Of a stretch of DNA of 64,000 nucleotides, positions 1-11,211 are shown piece by piece. Position numbers and translations under genes: made by a program. Within the stretch, counting starts at the first letter, position 1. Each line of letters starts with the position of its first letter. Where the stretch lies: the NCBI RefSeq assembly GCF_016906535.1, contig NC_057378.1, positions 1,674,001 to 1,738,000 on the forward strand, given 5' to 3'. Under the pieces are notes generated by a model. The model was not told the DNA's origin and ran no database searches. It worked only from the letters and a program-made list of their open reading frames with translations. Source of the DNA: Rhizoctonia solani (lineage: Eukaryota > Basidiomycota > Agaricomycetes > Cantharellales > Ceratobasidiaceae).

Positions 1-1075
1 CCCGAAGTCAGGGTTAACGGGGCCGAAGTCACGGCTTGTAGAGCTGTGGCGTTACCGGAGACAGAAGCAAGGTATGAAGAAGCTGACTGGGCGTTATATT
101 GTTGTAGAATCTAGAAAGATGTGAGCAGGCAGGTACAAGTAGTGACAAATTGTAGCAACAACTAACCTGAGTAAGTGCCTGAGTTGTCAGCGGGTTGACA
201 TAAGTTCCGGTAGCCTGCTCGTTCCGCGCTTGCGCGTAGTAGAATGTGATCGCGGTCATTGGATTATAAGTCAAGTTTCCAACTGCGCGCGCGGTCGCCA
301 GAGCGGCTGATGCTCCAGGGTTTACTAAAGTTTCAGTAAGTAACGTTCTGGGAATATGAGCATACATCACTCACTGACAACAGCCCCCCAAGCTTGCTCA
401 TCGACGATTGCCTCCCCGACGTTATCCACATGATCTCCGGGCACCTCAATCCATCCAAGATGTTGCTTCGTCCCGCTCTAATATCATATTCAGCCTCGTA
501 ACAAGTGAAAACAATATGACCCAATTGTAAACTCACTTGTGTAGTGGCCAGAAGTCCCTGAACGACGGTTCGTCCGACCTCTCCTCCGTCACGGTCTACG
601 ACCCACGTCTTGAGAGATGGCGCATGTGTATTCGAACGAGCCAGAGATCCCCTGCAAGAAGTTTAATATTAATCATTCCATTAACTGTTGGTTTTGATCA
701 ACTACATACCAATAGACTGGAAGGCATATCCACATGATGGTGACGGTCAAGGCGAGTGTGGCTAAGATGATCTTCATGTAAAGCTTTCTTAAGTGAGCGA
801 TCTTGGGGTCGAAAACTGAAATAGTTACAAGGTTAACGAGGTCGTGGTCAGTAGACAAATGATAACCCACTAGTATGCGCGAATTTTTCGGGAGCAGGTG
901 GGCGGGAGCCAGGGCCTTCTGCAGGCCTCAAGTCATCCGTATTCTCAGCAGCCCGTTCTTCCCGCTCCTCGTCGCTCAGCGATGTACCCGTAGTCGACGT
1001 CGCTCCTGATAATCTGCTATTCCCGGTTAGTGGCTCGGGCTTGAGGGTTGGTGAAGGCGAGCGTGATGCCTGCAT
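1..1075 (-). CDS. DUF3533 / SNG1-type membrane protein, 5' part only (runs off the window)
   Basis: Six exons read as one frame: 1075-871, 815-710, 651-537, 477-375, 324-167 and 110-1. All have GT-AG introns of about 50 bp, and the 3' end lies beyond base 1. After a Pro/Ser/Glu-rich N-tail the protein reads FDPKIAHLRKLYMKII and then a hydrophobic helix ending in PVYWGSLAR. Later come GWIEVPGDHVDNVGEAI and INPGASAALATARAV. This order (one N-terminal TM, then a large extracytoplasmic domain) is that of the DUF3533 family, which includes yeast Sng1, a membrane protein linked to drug and nitrosoguanidine resistance. About 265 residues are present; the C-terminal TM block expected for the family is not in the window. 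The family call is from motif memory, and no transport activity can be inferred. Confidence 0.8.
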
Positions 1076-1537
1076 GATTGGAGCGGGGGAATTGGTTGTA
1101 CTCCAAGTACAGTCTGAATCTGGCTGTTAAATACACTTGGCCCGCAGGTAGTGCGGGAATCATCAGGGGTAAATTATGCAACGTATCCCACCTCCGCTAC
1201 GGCCTACTGAGATCAGCCCCGGATATCACCAAAGCAATCAATGCTCTCATCCAGCGCGCGGGAGTGACAATTAGATTTTGCGGCCCAACAGATCCTGGCG
1301 AAGGTTGGCTATGCCAGGGTCCCGGAGGTTGCTCTCAACCTCGGTTTCGACCCGTATATCACATGATCACCTGGTCCGGGCTAAAGACCCTATGTAACAC
1401 CGAATTCTTGGCGCCTCACAGCATACACTATTTATAGGAACAAGGTTCAGGACTGTAAGGTCTGATTTTGAACTGACACAAGTAGGGCAAACCAATTTAG
1501 TACATTAACAAAACAAAGGCAACGTACAACCCATTCT
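1076..1537. other. intergenic, nothing recognised
   Basis: A 119-codon open frame (1078-1437, plus strand) shows no motif and no splice logic. I treat it as chance. The stretch probably holds the promoter of the DUF3533 gene. Confidence 0.5.
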
Positions 1538-2995
1538 CTACTCCCAATTCTCAATTGGATTGGGCTCCATTTGGCCTCAAACTCTGACTATAGGGCATAA
1601 TAGTATGAAGGTTCCCTGGCACCACAACCTCATTTTTCCCAAGTCCATTATGGCGGCGATCATGCTGCCATAGCGTGAGATCCCAAATACTGTATTCCTG
1701 TACCGTCCTCTCAATGCTAGGCCAAGCAAAGACTGCAAAATCCGACAAACGTAATACGTAGAGTTCGTCAATCATAAAACTGGCCGATAGAGCACTTTCT
1801 TCGCTGATTCGACCACACACATTTTTCGACAACTAGAATCCGAACGGAATGCACCATGTTAAGAACAGCAGCAAGCTTTTTATAGCTGTCGAAAGCGACT
1901 ATGCGGAGCCTCGTAACGTTAGAGCGAGCAAGGAACCTCTCAATTTCTCTCCCAAGCGTAAATTCCGAACCATCACCTCCCACTACAGCCATCCGTGGAT
2001 TTCCGGTAGAGAAGCTAAGTGGTTTACTACCAGGGCCGATCCAGAGAAGGAGAAGTGAGATTTGGTCCCTCTTATACGACCTGAGTAAGAGCTCTTCGAG
2101 ATTGGAGTAGATGACCAGTTCAACGAGAGAATTCATGGGCACGGGGTGCGTCATTTCAATATCAGTCTCAAAGATTCGAAGGCTGGAACTGGAATTTAGA
2201 ATACAAACCAGGTTAGGCTAGGGAATATCCCGGCCTGTGCCGACCACAGAAAGTTCCACCAGACCACATTATAACTTGCTCAACCATTTTGGATGGAATT
2301 CGTTCGATCTGAATGCCGTCACTGAGCGCCAGAGAGCTTCTACGGTCTCCTTCGGTACACCAACAATTTCTCTATCGGCTACCTCTGATTGGGGAATGTT
2401 ATAACTTTCGGGAATGTCGATGGGTAATCGTGTAAGTACGCTGGGGCACATTTTGCGAAGCAGGTAGAAAAAGCATGAAACCCAAAGGATCGACCAGTAT
2501 GCAGAGGTTCATAATTTGCTCTCATTTCGAGAGTTCGCATACGAGGAACAACTGATGCATGTGCAAGGAAGGCAAGGAAGACAGGAGTCTGATCGGGTCT
2601 CATCGAGCCTAGTATGTGAAGTATCGACAGTATGAATATGTAATAGTGCTCGACCGCTTGTGTCATGTATGTTTTTGTGCACTCAGAAAGTTTTGCTACT
2701 CCAAATTGGTCTGGGACAAGGTCGACATGGGTCCACAAATCGGCTGTGCTAATCGCGACTTGCCGCCAGTGAGAACGAATAGGGGAAAGTACAATAGGAC
2801 TTTCGTCGAACAATGACGGCGATTCACCGAGCGAGCTTAGTATTTTGGGGACATGGATACGTGTTATAAACAAGAGCGAAAATCCGAGACAGGATTTTGG
2901 TGGGTAAAGAATTGACTGGTCGTGGATTGGATAATTCAGTGAAATTATAGTTCTTGCTAACTAGAGGTTTGAAAGTCTTAAGCTCGCGATCGTTC
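1538..2995 (-). pseudogene. F-box/LRR-like protein, frameshifted (copy 1)
   Basis: On the minus strand an F-box-like segment reads LPTKILSRIFALVYN (about 2,905-2,865), followed by SHWRQVAISTADLWTHVDLV, the usual agaricomycete F-box continuation. Downstream blocks are typical of the same family: CFAKCAP/VLTRLPIDIPESYN, ETVEALWRSVTAF, SSSLRIFETDIEM, GPGSKPLSFS, RTVQEYSIWDLTLW and the C-terminal EPNPIENWE, with stop at 1538. These blocks lie in different frames without splice sites to join them. There are breaks near 2,860, 2,445, 1,830 and 1,560, so this is a decayed gene. F-box proteins normally recruit substrates to SCF ubiquitin ligases. Two further copies lie at 27.5-48.2 kb. A start codon could not be fixed. 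Confidence 0.7.
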
Positions 2996-3470
2996 TTATA
3001 CAATTATATGATAGAATCTTCTTGAAGAACGTGGTCGGCCAATTCGGGACGAGTTCCCTCTAATCTAGCGTCAGGTAAATAGTAGGTTTTAATGCTAGTA
3101 CAAGCCTTACGATAGTGGTCTCAAGCAGAGCTAAGTATATCTGCGGAAATCTCAAGTTCATCGGACATGTTAGTATCTTTGTGAAGCCTGGAGTCTGTAG
3201 GCTACAGATGTACACGTCGTGGTGATCTGGTTGGGCTGGTCCAGGGTATTAGTAGCCTCATTCGTAAGCAATGCACAAACAATATTCGGATATGGTGACA
3301 TCGTGACTGCTGAAGTATAACAGAAAACGAAACAGTCCGCTAGAAGGAACCTCCCAACCAAATTATTGTCATAACAATAACGCAAATTTATTCAAAACAC
3401 AAACGTGAGTAGACATACATAGGAAAATGGCAAAAACGTTTTTAAAAATACAGCGAACGCGAACCAGGGA
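2996..3470. other. AT-rich intergenic, nothing recognised
   Basis: No supported ORF, repeat or RNA gene was seen between the F-box pseudogene and RNase H-like copy A. Confidence 0.5.
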
Positions 3471-4112
3471 TCACTCGGCCACAATAAATGATACCAAAGC
3501 TTCAGGAATAATGACTGTATCCTTCATTTTCTGATACCCCTCGATCTTTTTCCCTCTTGTGAATGGATCCGCCAAGTTGCCCTTGGTAGGTACTTTTACG
3601 CCCTTCAGCATGAGTCCTGAACCGTTGACTACTGCTTTCAGACGTTGCGTCGAATCCATAATTTCCTGCACCCTAATCTTGTTCCCTCCAATCGCTCGAA
3701 GAGCGGTACTGCTATCTGAGCGAACTTTGACTGTGCCGATTTGCCCTCTCGCAATTAGGACCAGTGCGAGTAGCTCGAAAGCCACAGTTTCAGCCCAGTT
3801 GATGTCTCTCTTCCTTGTTTGCCAACCTTTCTTGAGAGAAATGTGATATAATCTTTTCCTATGAGTACGGCAATGCGAGTGCTGGAAGCATCTACCCAAC
3901 ACGCTGTTGGCTCATTCTTTAATTAATGATAGGTAAGCTGTTTTGACCGTGCATAGGTTATATGCACGAATATTTACCTGTTTCAAATCAGGCACGGGAA
4001 GGACAGCAGGAGCTTGGAACGAAGCATGGGATACCACCGAGGCACGAGACTTTAGCTCTGCTTCTCGAGCAGCTTTTGCTTGGCTACGAGTGAGAACCAT
4101 CCCGATCTCCAA
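3471..4112 (-). pseudogene. stand-alone RNase H-fold protein, copy A (one frameshift)
   Basis: Exon 1 (4112-3978) encodes 45 residues, basic and Ser/Ala-rich (MVLTRSQAKAAREAEL from the second Met). A phase-0 GT-AG intron (3977-3911) leads to exon 2 (3910-3471). Exon 2 opens PTACWVDASSTRIAVLIG and continues, one frame later, GWQTRKRDINWAETVAFELL, VRSDSSTALRAIGG, KGNLADPFTRGK and ends LVSFIVAE. The acidic residues of WVDAS, WAET, SDS and LADPF match the RNase H D-E-D-D set. The layout matches the RNase H domain of DIRS/Ngaro-type (tyrosine-recombinase) retroelements. Exon 2 is one base short of a full frame. The break lies in a T-run between beta-strands 1 and 2 (about 3,835-3,845) and could be decay or a sequence error. 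It pairs best with copy D (same C-terminal PEALVSF/PDALVPF). Confidence 0.72.
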
Positions 4113-4672
4113 AGCAATTAATATGAAATAAATATAAGCTTATACTAGCAAAGCCAGCGTATGCGAGATCCAAATTGCTTAGCGGGGAAGTCACTTTGGA
4201 AAGAAGTTAAAAAGAAACTGAAAGCGCCAAATTCAGGCTGTAAATGTTTTTCGTTGATTCACACAGGTGTATTTTCTTCGGCCGACTCGAGCTTATATAC
4301 CCAGGAATCACGAGTCTTGTGCACAGCCAAGGCGACCCGTTTTGCCACTTGTGTTCTCTAATACTATTCCCATATCATCGCATGATTCCATATTTAAACT
4401 CTTGCCAGTCAAGGCTGTTCACTAACTACACGTGATGGTGACGACATGACATAATGGACTAACATTTTCCTAATTCAGACACCCTAATTGTTCATTCTAA
4501 CAGAGCCAGTGCCTCGATATGAGTTTCTATAGCTTGGTTTCCGAGGCTAAGCTTCTACACTCAAATAGTCAATAGTAAGCTCTTTATCTCTTGTTGCCTT
4601 CATCCTTGGAGCCGGGCTAAGTTGTCAACATCGAACATCATAATAAAAAAGTCCAAGTCTACACCGAATAAC
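4113..4672. other. spacer between RNase H-like copies A and B
   Basis: No supported gene was seen. The stretch is AT-rich with scattered short ORFs and presumably includes the copy A promoter. Confidence 0.45.
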
Positions 4673-5393
4673 TTAGTCATCATATACAAAGGGCCGCAAT
4701 GGGGGTGGGACCTTGATAGCTACGTGAAGCTCTACGTATCCTCCCAAAATCGGCCTACCACGAGAGGGTGCGTCCGCCAAGTTACTACTCCCACGTACCC
4801 ATTCTACACTAGTAGTAAATGGCCAAAATCTTCGAGTGTTTTGGACCCGTTCATTGCACTCCCTGACCGATTTGACACTTGTTTTCCTCCCGCCCCATAT
4901 TGCCAGACACTCTTTTGAATCGGAGTATATAACTACGTGACCAGAGTATTGGCACGCGAGTAATACTTGAATTAATAGCTCGAAGGCTATCATCTCGGTC
5001 CAAAAATTGTTGCGTCCAGGCGCTTGCCACCCTTCCCTGAGACGGAAGTCTTGTATGTGTTGCCAATGACTACTGCCACGAGGCCGTTCTTGGTGGACGC
5101 ATCTACCCAACATTCCAGTACCTTAGGTCGACTGACCTGTCCGGAAATTGGTCAACTTCCACTACGAGTGTATTCATGTGATGACTAACCTCTGCGAACA
5201 ATCGTAATTGTAGATCCATTCGATCCTGCACTAAGCCCAAGCTATTGATTTTCAGCGGGGTTGGGGATATTTTCTTGGCCTTTTTCGATTTATTCCTTTG
5301 TGGAATATTCAATGGCTGGGCGTACCGAGTATTAGCAATCAGCTGGGTTCTAATCGAAGACAAAGCATGTCGATTCAGGAGTGTCAAAGACAT
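4673..5393 (-). pseudogene. stand-alone RNase H-fold protein, copy B (one frameshift)
   Basis: Exon 1 (5393-5190, 68 aa) starts MSLTLLNRHALSSIRTQLI, an Arg/Ser/Leu-rich stretch without acidic residues that resembles a mitochondrial presequence. A phase-0 intron (gttagt...cctaag, 5189-5122) precedes exon 2 (5121-4673). Exon 2 reads VLECWVDASTKNGLVAVVIGN, then in the next frame FRLREGWQAPGR, FWTEMIAFELLIQVLL, VVIYSDSKECLAIWGGRK, SSNLADAPSRGRP and PLRPFVYDD. All four presumptive catalytic acids are present (WVD, TEM, SDS, LAD). Exon 2 is one base short, and the break falls just after NTYK, almost the same place as in copy A. The spacing of the intron before CWVDAS is shared with copies A and D. 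Copy C is the closest relative here. Confidence 0.7.
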
Positions 5394-5882
5394 CGGCACT
5401 ATGGTGTAGAATGTAGGGGCAAGGTAATGGAGAAAAGAAATAAGGCAGGAGGAGTTGGGGAGAGGGGCAGCAGTTGTGTTTAACGTTTTATAAAAACTTC
5501 GTTTCTTGATGACACCTCTAGAATGGTTGCTCACTCGGAAATAGGAATGCTGGATCCGTTTTAGTCGAAGACCTTTCCATAAGTTTGGATTTGAAGCTTG
5601 TGATCTCCCGATCGGTCAGAGAAATTTTAGTGTCGATCATGAAAACAGTCACCCAGGAAACATCCCTCTTAGGTAGGAGCTGCTAATGCTGGTTGATCAC
5701 CTATGATGAATAGATAGAATGGAGCGTACGGATATTGCTTGGCCGTTGCTGCCTGTAGGCCTAGTCAATGATTGGCATCATACTTGCTCATGTTTTCATG
5801 TTGTAAGCAGCTGTCTCAATTCTTGGATCGCGTACTATAAAGGGAGCGCCCGCCACGTTCCTGCTCAAAATTCTGCATTGAT
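5394..5882. other. intergenic, nothing recognised
   Basis: Upstream region of RNase H-like copy B. No supported ORF or repeat was seen before the tandem duplication that follows. Confidence 0.45.
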
Positions 5883-6402
5883 CCTACTCAAGAATTTGTG
5901 TCGTGATCAGGGTGCATGTTTAGAAGAATATGTATAGGATAGTTGGGTCCATTCTATGCTCCATGAGCTGCTTATTGTGACATTCTTCCTTCACTACCGA
6001 ATTTCTCTCCTTTAGAGGTTTCATGACGAATTTCTGCAGACACACAATGACGAGGAGCAGAAAAAGGAGGCACGTGACCGTCGCTTCACGCTGTGCAGGC
6101 TCGCGCTTGACCTCTCCGCCGTCTGGCCTACTCAAGAATTTGTGTCGTGATCAGGTGCATGTTTAGAAGAATATGTATAGGATAGTTGGGTCCATTCTAT
6201 GCTCCATGAGCTGCTTATTGTGACATTCTTCCTTCACTACCGAATTTCTCTCCTTTAGAGGTTTCATGACGAATTTCTGTCCTTTAGAGGTTTCATGACG
6301 AAATTTCTGCAGACACACAATGACGAGGAGCAGAAAAAGGAGGCACGTGACCGTCGCTTCACGCTGTGCAGGCTCGCGCTTGACCTCCTCCGCCGTCTGG
6401 CC
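5883..6402. repeat. two-unit direct tandem duplication with a nested 29-bp duplication
   Basis: Unit 1 (5883-6126, 244 bp) and unit 2 (6127-6402, 276 bp) both start CCTACTCAAGAATTTGTGTC and are nearly identical. Differences are single-base indels plus an extra 29-bp block in unit 2, where 6241-6269 is repeated at 6270-6298 with one mismatch. Open frames across the units look accidental. Confidence 0.9.
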
Positions 6403-6669
6403 TTGCGCGCACCAAATCCCGGGGCAGCCTTTGCGTGTCATTATTACTCACCCATCAATATGAAAGCTCACAATAGGTAGCTTGGGCCGCCCACCCACGA
6501 GCTGGCGGAGGCTAAGTTGATGGGAATGTCTTATTATCAACTCATTATCGTTTGGTTATTCGCTGAATAACCTGGGAGAAAAGCAGCACTCTACACCCAG
6601 TAAGTTCATAACCACCCGTTGCTCCAGCTCTTCCTATGGAGAATATATCTAATAAATCAACGTTGATAG
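6403..6669. other. flank of the Copia element
   Basis: No gene was seen. The last five bases (6665-6669, GATAG) are the target-site duplication of the Copia insertion and recur at 11492-11496. Confidence 0.6.
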
Positions 6670-6944
6670 TGTTGAAATATCAGTCTCACGGAACCGTACA
6701 TGTAATCCTTACGCATATATTACTTACGTTTGGATGTACGAGTATAAATGTGTTCTTTATTTTCGTGTACCTCAGTTCACTACCATATAGTAGAGCTGAG
6801 GTACGTATCATATCTTTCTATTCTGTTCATGTATGCTTATAATCCTGTAGATACAATATCGTTTAGGTACAGTATACACAACAGTTCACTACCATATAGT
6901 AGAGCTGAGATACAATATCGTTTAGCTCTACGTGTCTTTCAACA
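6670..6944 (+). repeat. 5' LTR of the Copia element
   Basis: 275 bp with terminal inverted TGTTGAAA...TTTCAACA. It holds two copies of an internal motif, TTCACTACCATATAGTAGAG. It lacks 5 bp (1 + 4) found in the 3' LTR and is otherwise the same. Confidence 0.95.
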
Positions 6945-6956
6945 GGTTATGAGCCC
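6945..6956 (+). other. Copia primer-binding site, anticodon-loop type
   Basis: GGTTATGAGCCC directly follows the 5' LTR. Its reverse complement, GGGCTCATAACC, is the anticodon-loop region of eukaryotic initiator tRNA-Met. Use of a half-tRNA primer cleaved in the anticodon loop is known for Drosophila copia. The match is seen here; its use is inferred. Confidence 0.75.
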
Positions 6957-7018
6957 CGCCGCACCTGACACTAAACCCGACGAAGAGACCAAACTCAACA
7001 AACAAATATATTATACTA

Positions 7019-10000
7019 TGTCGAACGAGAACACATCTCAATAAAAAGACCTACGAAATTCCGTTGCTCAAGGACAATGGATCCAACTACACAGCATGGA
7101 AATTCAGCAGACAACGGTCCTTCGCATGCGAAAGTTACTCAGCATCGCTACGGGAGCTGAACCAGCACCATCGCACTTACCAGCGAAGAAGCAAAAGACA
7201 GCATCAAAGTGTCCCAACAGGCCGAAAAAATGGCGAAATGGAAGCAGCGGGACGACGAGGCATTCTCGCAAATCACCCTCATATGGAGGATGGTGTCATG
7301 AACGACATCGTCGACACAACATCGGCGAACAAAGCCTGGACGCGATTATCGAGCGCTGGGAAGGCAAGGGCATGCAATTGCTGTCCTTCCTATACCAACA
7401 ATTAATGAGCACAAAAATCGAGGAAGAAGAGGACCTTACCACCGGGTTCAATTCGATAAAATCAACAGTCTCAAAAATCAAGACACTCGGAGAGTCCATC
7501 AGCGATTTCCTACTTGCTCAGATAATCATGAATGCGCTCCCACCGTCCTATGCAATCGTCAGCACGTCATCCAGACTCTACGCAGCAGGCACCATCACAT
7601 CCAATGCCGTATGCGAAGCCGCGTTACAAGAGGAAGAACGTCGGCAAAAAGGTGGAGGGATTACTGCAATGTTTGCGCAATCGTCAAAGGGCAAATCTAT
7701 GACAAGAAAATCAGCAAGGAACAACCCAAAAGGGAAGAAGAAGGACTTAGGTCCCCCTTGCGCCAACTGCTCAAAGCCTGGTCACACCAAGCAGGAATGC
7801 TGGGCAAAAGGCAGTGGAGCCAAAGGCACTGGTCCCCGGCAGAGACGGCAGAACTCAAAGCAGTCAAAGGACAAGTCCACAAGTCCCAAGCCAACACATC
7901 AAAAGGTGACTCCGCTAAGGTTGCCGTAACGGATAAATCAGGCAATTCCTCCGTAGGCCCCAAGATATATGCGCTCACCGTATCGGACAAATCGTCACAT
8001 AACAAGAACCTGGCTACTTGATTTGGGTGCATCAAGACACATGACGCCAAATCGGCATTGGTTCTACACCTACCAGACGCTAACACCACCAATCCAAATT
8101 TGAGTGGGCAATGGGAACTTGATCCCTGCAATTGGCGTCGGCCGAGTTCATGTAACATTATACAACCGTCACGGCGTCAAAACTCCTGCGTTCATGAAGT
8201 CCGTGCTACACGTACCCAAATTAAATGCAAACTTAATGTCGGTCAAAGAACTCACCCAAGGAGGCACCAATGTGCTCTTCTGTAAATCATTTGGCGCAAT
8301 TCTTGTAGGCAACCAAGGCAACGGGCCTGAAATAGGCTTTGCTAAAGAAACATCTGGTCAGCTATACAAAGTTAAATGCATCGTAAAACATACCAAGGTT
8401 GACACATACGGCTATTGTTGAGTCCAAAAGCATCAACAACAGGGACAATATCAATGCAGGCAAATTTGTTGCATATGCTGCTGGGAAAATTGCACACGCA
8501 GACTCAAGACCTGGCACAGACGATTGGGTCATATCAGCTACAAGTACGTTCTTGACATGTTTCGGAACGGCTCAGTACGCGGAATGGACATTGTAGGAAA
8601 GCGCTCACCTCCACAATCTCCATGCAAACCTTGCCTCAAAGGCAAACATGCACGTGCACCATTTGTTCCATCACAATCCACCTTGTCCGCAGTCCTTCAA
8701 CTTATGCATAGCAATCTCCATGGCCCAGCTGCAGTCCAAGGAATTGGCGGGATTTGATTCTTTGCGATAACGATTGACAATAAGTTGCGCAAAATTTTTG
8801 TGCACCTACTAAAGTCAAAGGACAAATACCCAGCCCAATTTAAAGAGCTCAAAGCGTCAGTTGAAAACCTTACAGGTAATAAAATCAAAGTTTTGCGCAC
8901 CAATGGAGGAGGTGAATACACCTCAAATGCCTTTGAAGACTGGCTACGCAGCAAGGGAATTGAACACCAAAAGACCAAGGCAAACTCGTTGAAAAGTAAT
9001 GCCGTAGCCGAGCGCGCGATAAGGACGTTAAACAACTCCAAACAATGTATGCGCGCCAATGCCGACTTACCGGACAAATTCTGGGGCTACGCCATACTCC
9101 ACGCGGCATACATATCAAACGTTACCCCAAAGACCTCTCTAAATGGTCAAACGCCCGAAGAGGTATTTTCAGGCCAAACTCCCAATGTAGCTCGACTTTG
9201 TATTTTTGGCTGCACGGCATGGGCAAGAATACCCAATAATAAGCGTACTTACCTGGACTTTGCACCAAATCAAAAGGCGCATTTACTTGTTCAACGAGAA
9301 ACCGGAAAGATCCTAACCTCCCAAGACGTTGTATTTGATGAAGGAATTGGAAATTGTCATTGGGTAATACTAGAAACCTACAAGGACAACTCTAGCGCTG
9401 AAAACGAGCCAAAATCCAACGCTCACAACTCTAACACCAAAAACAAACCAAAGCCCAAGACTCACGACTCAAATGCCAAAACCAAACCAATGGAAAATCC
9501 ACCAGCAGCAGAGCCGGTAACATTTCAACGCTCGACTCGACCCTCAAAACCTCCTCAACGGTACAGGGCAAATGTGGGCGCTGAAGATGCATGGTTAACG
9601 CATATAAACGCGATGGTAGAGGCATTTAACACTGCTCTAGCTGCTCCCCCAACAACCTTTGCCGAGGCGATGTCCTGCGTAGATGCTCAAATGTGGATGG
9701 GCGCTATGAACGAGGAGTACGACTTGATTACTAAGCACGGTGTGGGAAGACGAGTTGAGCAACCTATCGGAAGAAATGTGGTCAAATGCAAATGGGTTTT
9801 TGGGTACAAGATAGGTCCAAACAGCGAAATCCTACGGTATAAAGTCAGACTGGTTGCAAAAGGATACTCTCAGCGTCCAGGTATCGATTTTGAAGATACG
9901 TCCTCACCCGTTGCAAATTCCGACTCCACGCGTACACTCCTGGCCAAAGGTACGAGCAAAGATTACGACATAATTCAGCTCGATATCAAGACTGCCTTCT

Positions 10001-11178
10001 TACATGGCACAATTGAGGAGGAGATATACATGGAGCAGCCCGAAGGCTTTGAGGACGATCCCGTGAAATACGTTTGGCGGCTCAAGAAGGCACTATACGG
10101 CCTCAAGCAAGCAGCGCAAGCATTTTATTCTTGACTACGCGAAGTTCTCAAACAGATCGGGTTTACCCAATGCGACTCCGACCACGCCGTCTTTCATAGG
10201 CGAAATAAAAATAACATCGCATTTATTGTAGCTCACGTAGACGACATGCTATTAATCGGCAAACCTCGTACCTTTCTCGAGGAAATCAAGTCCGAAATGG
10301 CAAAAGTTTTCGAACTTGTCGATCTAGGAGAGCCGAAGATGTTTGTCGGAGTGTTGATTCATTGAGATTGCGATGCCGGAACCCTCAAAATATCGCAAGA
10401 ACGATACATTGAAGAAGTCCTAAAAAGATTCAATATGAATGATTGTAAGCCGAGCGACACGCCTATGGCCGAATCGCCGAATCTACTGAAACTTGACTCA
10501 CCGACTGTCAACCAAGCCCTATACCAGCGCGGCATTGGTTTGCTGATGTATGCTATGGTACAAACACGGCCCAACATCGCATATGCGACCGGCCTGTTGG
10601 CCCAGCACTCCGCAAACCCAGGGCACGAGCACTGGAATGCATTCAAGCGTACTCTGCGGTATTTAAAGGGCACAAAAGACCTCGGTATAGTTTACAAGAA
10701 GTCGAAAGGATTGGAACTCACCGGTTACGTCGATGCCGATTACGCAGGCAATCCAAACACCAGTCGATCGACTACCGGGTGGACTTTCATGATAGGCGGG
10801 GCGAGTATTGCATGGTCATCAAGAAAACAGCCGACGATCTCGCTATCGAGTACGGAGGCCGAATACGTTGCTGCCGCAAGTGCTACACGCGAGCTAATTT
10901 GGCTTCGCCAATTCTTATCAGAACTTGATTTACTCCCCAAAGGGCCGACAACTTTACTTACCAATAATCAATCGAGTATGGCTCTTGCGAAGAATCCGAT
11001 CAATCACCAGAACACAAAGCATATCCAAATTAAACACCATTTTATTTGTGAGATGATCGAATTGAAGGAAGTTGACTTACAATACATCCCGACCAACGAG
11101 CAGGTGGCCGATATACTTACTAAGCCGCTCGGAAGAACCAAGTTCCCCGGCTTTGTTGCTGATATGGGCATGTCTTAA
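7019..11178 (+). pseudogene. Copia Gag-Pol polyprotein, multiply disrupted
   Basis: The frame starts MSNENTSQ (7019) and breaks at once. Gag continues through several frame changes to the zinc knuckle CANCSKPGHTKQECW (about 7,760-7,805). The protease site reads WLLDLGASRHMTP, where the family has D-S/T-G, followed by a TGA at 8101. The integrase frame shows SNLHGP and LRTNGGGEYTS, where the catalytic residues are normally Asp, and keeps the Glu of AVAERAIRTLNN. RT retains QLDIKTAFLHG and VAHVDDMLL but has TGA codons at 10132 and 10363. RNase H has LLTNNQSS in place of T-D-N-Q-S and ends VADILTKPLGRTKF. The stops replace expected Trp codons (TGG to TGA). No active enzyme can be made from this copy. 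Confidence 0.9.
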
Positions 11179-11211
11179 TTTTCCTTTCGTCTCCGTTATC
11201 CTGAGTGGGCG

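Noticed and set aside
1078..1437. 119-codon plus-strand frame as a gene
   Set aside because: No motif, no homologous pattern, and it sits in the presumed promoter of the DUF3533 gene.
3471..5393. RNase H-like copies as parts of one long retroelement
   Set aside because: No RT, recombinase or terminal repeats between or around them; each has its own start region.
5920..6441. Repeated small minus-strand ORFs (CLLFLLLVIVCLQKF) as a duplicated membrane peptide gene
   Set aside because: They repeat only because the DNA is duplicated; no start context or conservation supports them.
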